DNA from: Bryobacteraceae bacterium
GTDB lineage: Bacteria; Acidobacteriota; Terriglobia; Bryobacterales; Bryobacteraceae
Assembly: GCA_026129905.1 (NCBI GenBank)
Contig: JAHCHE010000001.1
Coordinates: forward strand, 124,001 to 188,000
Direction: 5' to 3'
Length of the DNA stretch: 64,000 nt
Shown here in pieces: positions 63,401-64,000 of this stretch. The notes under the pieces are model-generated. The model was not told the DNA's origin and did not search any database. It worked only from the letters and a program-made list of their open reading frames with translations. Each line of letters starts with the position of its first letter. Within the stretch, counting starts at the first letter, position 1. Position numbers and translations under genes: made by a program.

Positions 63401-63850
63401 CTTCTGGGCCAGCGCCTTGGCCGCCTCGATGTTCTTCATCGGGGCATCGGCGCCCTCAATCACCGGCACGCCGGCCTCCTGCGCCAGGCGCCGCGCGGCG
63501 GTCTTGTCGCCGAGCAGTTCCAGCAGCCGCGCGCTGGGCCCGATAAAGGTGATTCCGGCCTCCTCGCAGGCCCGGGGCAGCGCCGGGTTCTCGGCCAGGA
63601 ACCCGTAGCCGGGGTGGATAGCGTCCACCCCTTTCTCCCTGGCCAGCGCCACGGCGCCCGCCACGTCGATGTAGGCCTCGACGGGGCCTTTGCCGTCGCC
63701 GATCAGGTATGCCTCGTCGGCTTTGAACCGGTGCAGGCTCAGCCGGTCTTCCTTCGAATAGACGGCTACCGTCCGCAGACCCAACTCGTTGGCCGCGCGA
63801 AGGATGCGGATGGCGATCTCGCCACGGTTGAACGCAAGAAGTTTTCTCAA
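60413..63850 (-). CDS. pyc: Pyruvate carboxylase
   Basis: An 1145-residue, full-length single-chain pyruvate carboxylase that carboxylates pyruvate to oxaloacetate with biotin and ATP. Domains in order: biotin carboxylase (1-450; KKLLAFNRGEIAIRI-type start, ATP-grasp loop AFGGGGRGMRIV, FIEVNPRIQVEHTVTE), carboxyltransferase barrel (about 535-830; TDTTFRDAHQSLMATRMRT, EMWGGATFDVAMRFLHEDPW, and metal ligands in VHFHTHDTSGLN), a linker domain, and the C-terminal biotinyl domain with the attachment lysine in VMEAMKMQ (about 1112). It fits the alpha-4/anaplerotic type rather than the split subunits. It has its own transcription unit, with 67 bases to the divergent lipoprotein gene. Confidence 0.96.
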   Translation of the reverse strand: MRKLLAFNRGEIAIRILRAANELGLRTVAVYSKEDRLSLHRFKADEAYLIGDGKGPVEAYIDVAGAVALAREKGVDAIHPGYGFLAENPALPRACEEAGITFIGPSARLLELLGDKTAARRLAQEAGVPVIEGADAPMKNIEAAKALAQKIGFPVIVKAAFGGGGRGMRIVDKPADLAAKLEEAQQEASAAFGNPAVFLEHYIRRARHVEVQILGDKHGNIVHLHERDCSVQRRHQKVIETAPAVNLDEGVRRQIADAAVRLARAAGYYSAGTVEFLVDTETGEWFFIEVNPRIQVEHTVTEAVTGIDVVRCQIQVAQDHALHDDVMKVPPQEEIHVNGFALQCRVTTEDPSNNFIPDYGRLHTYRSPAGFGIRLDGASAYGGAVITPYYDSLLVKVTAWGREFSHACERMDRALREFRVRGVQTNIPFLENVVNHAAFRNGEVTTSFLDETPALFRFVKRRDRATRLLTYLAEVVVNGNPEAQKGKGPEALRPARIPAHISGEPPRGTRQLLEELGPEKFAAWTRSAKPLLMTDTTFRDAHQSLMATRMRTYDMLAIANFVAHRLHGLYSLEMWGGATFDVAMRFLHEDPWLRLIRLREAIPNICFQMLLRASNAVGYTAYPDNVVREFIYEAAARGIDIFRIFDSLNYLPNMRVSMDAARKSGKVCEAAICYTGDILDPKRDKYPLTYYLEMAKELEKMGAHILAIKDMAGVCKPFAAEKLVRALREETGLPVHFHTHDTSGLNAASILQASLAGVDVADGAISSMSGTTSQPNLNSVAAALAHTDRETGLDQEALDECAHYWETVRTWYAPFDEAPRSGTAEVYLHEMPGGQYTNLKAQASAMGLGDKWPEIARTYAEVNRAFGDIVKVTPSSKVVGDMALFLVSHGMTVAEFERLPADHKLTLPNSVVEMFQGALGRPPGGWPRKVAAIVLQGRKASRGRPGANLPAADFEETAAQLEKKLRHAPARTDLLSYLLYPEVFLKFAAARDRYGDVDVLPTPQFFYGMRQGEEATVDLEPGKTLIVKYLTMSEPHEDGTRTVFYELNGQPRSVTVRDLSLEVKAVPNPKADPNHPGHVGAPIPGAVTSVAVELNQDVRKGDRLLVMEAMKMQTTVYAPIAGKVTQKLAYVGQHVEPKDLLMVVE

Positions 63851-63917
63851 GGGGGTAGTTTTCAGGCTAGCATGGAACTAATTTCACTGGCTTTCGTAAT
63901 CCTTAGTCGAGGAGACC

Positions 63918-64000
63918 ATGCGCACCAGCATCCTGGCCACCATGACCATCGCCGCCGCCACCATCCTGGCCGGCTGCGACATCGAGGAATTCGCCGGCTC
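63918..64000 (+). CDS. Lipoprotein, N-terminal fragment (3' truncated by window)
   Basis: Only 27 codons are present. MRTSILATMTIAAATILAGC shows a type II signal peptide with lipobox LAGC, then DIEEFAGS, so the mature protein would be lipid-anchored at its Cys20. The ATG follows GAGGAG. The rest lies outside the window, so no family can be given. Confidence 0.7.
   Translation, partial: MRTSILATMTIAAATILAGCDIEEFAG

Overview
The window is high-GC bacterial chromosome with tight, mostly unidirectional gene clusters, many GTG/TTG starts and ATGA-type stop/start overlaps. The gene mix suggests an Acidobacteriota-like organism (Solibacter/Bryobacter type): a 1095-residue TonB-dependent receptor with an N-terminal carboxypeptidase-regulatory-like domain, a secreted sulfatase, secreted glycosidase-like proteins (DUF4091, GH123-like), a degraded RHS fragment and GCG-rich dispersed repeats. 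No rRNA, ribosomal protein or complete tRNA is present, so this is an inference from gene content.

Layout. 1-424 is the 3' end of a HIT-family gene. 598-16029 is an exopolysaccharide locus of Wzx/Wzy type on the + strand: OPX export protein, Wzz-like co-polymerase with a degenerate tyrosine-kinase-like tail, Wzx-like flippase, Wzy/ligase-like protein, a GT4 glycosyltransferase fused to a priming phosphoglycosyltransferase, two FemAB/GNAT-like transferases around a DegT aminotransferase, a DUF4091 glycosidase-like protein and a PglF/WbpM-type 4,6-dehydratase. Dehydratase plus aminotransferase predict a 4-amino-4,6-dideoxy sugar; the FemAB-like pair might acylate it. 16060-19976 holds an acyltransferase, glpD and araB. 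20092-20728 is an AbrB/Doc toxin-antitoxin pair. 20826-28897 holds a sulfatase, a phytoene-desaturase-like oxidoreductase, a lytic transglycosylase and two threonine synthases around a hybrid histidine kinase. 28943-37964 is carbohydrate uptake and catabolism: GH123-like protein, zinc dehydrogenase, TonB receptor, RidA-like protein, and a HUMPS decarboxylase/synthase coupled to a TIM-barrel epimerase.

The most unusual part is 38260-57210. A clear promoter (TTGACT-18-TATTAT) precedes eight close-packed + strand genes: zinc-ribbon beta-propeller, membrane VWA protein, small membrane protein, a 1114-residue tubulin/FtsZ-superfamily GTPase, an Hsp70-like ATPase with N-terminal zinc ribbon and probable Ig-like region, a membrane-anchored coiled-coil protein ending in a GrpE-like domain, a zinc-ribbon/pseudokinase/TM/TPR protein, and a membrane-anchored amidohydrolase. 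A convergent two-gene operon encodes a second membrane pseudokinase with Ig-like repeats and an exported protein; these two share a short repeated mini-domain. I read this as a trans-envelope machine built around a tubulin-like GTPase and a dedicated Hsp70/GrpE-like pair, function unknown. Tubulin-like plus VWA associations have been described by comparative genomics; I do not know of a description of the GrpE-like and pseudokinase parts.

57541-64000 holds an exported TIM-barrel protein, a non-coding patch with an RHS relic, paired hairpins and repeats, a protein of a repetitive 'STGPKT' family, pyruvate carboxylase, and the first codons of a lipoprotein gene.
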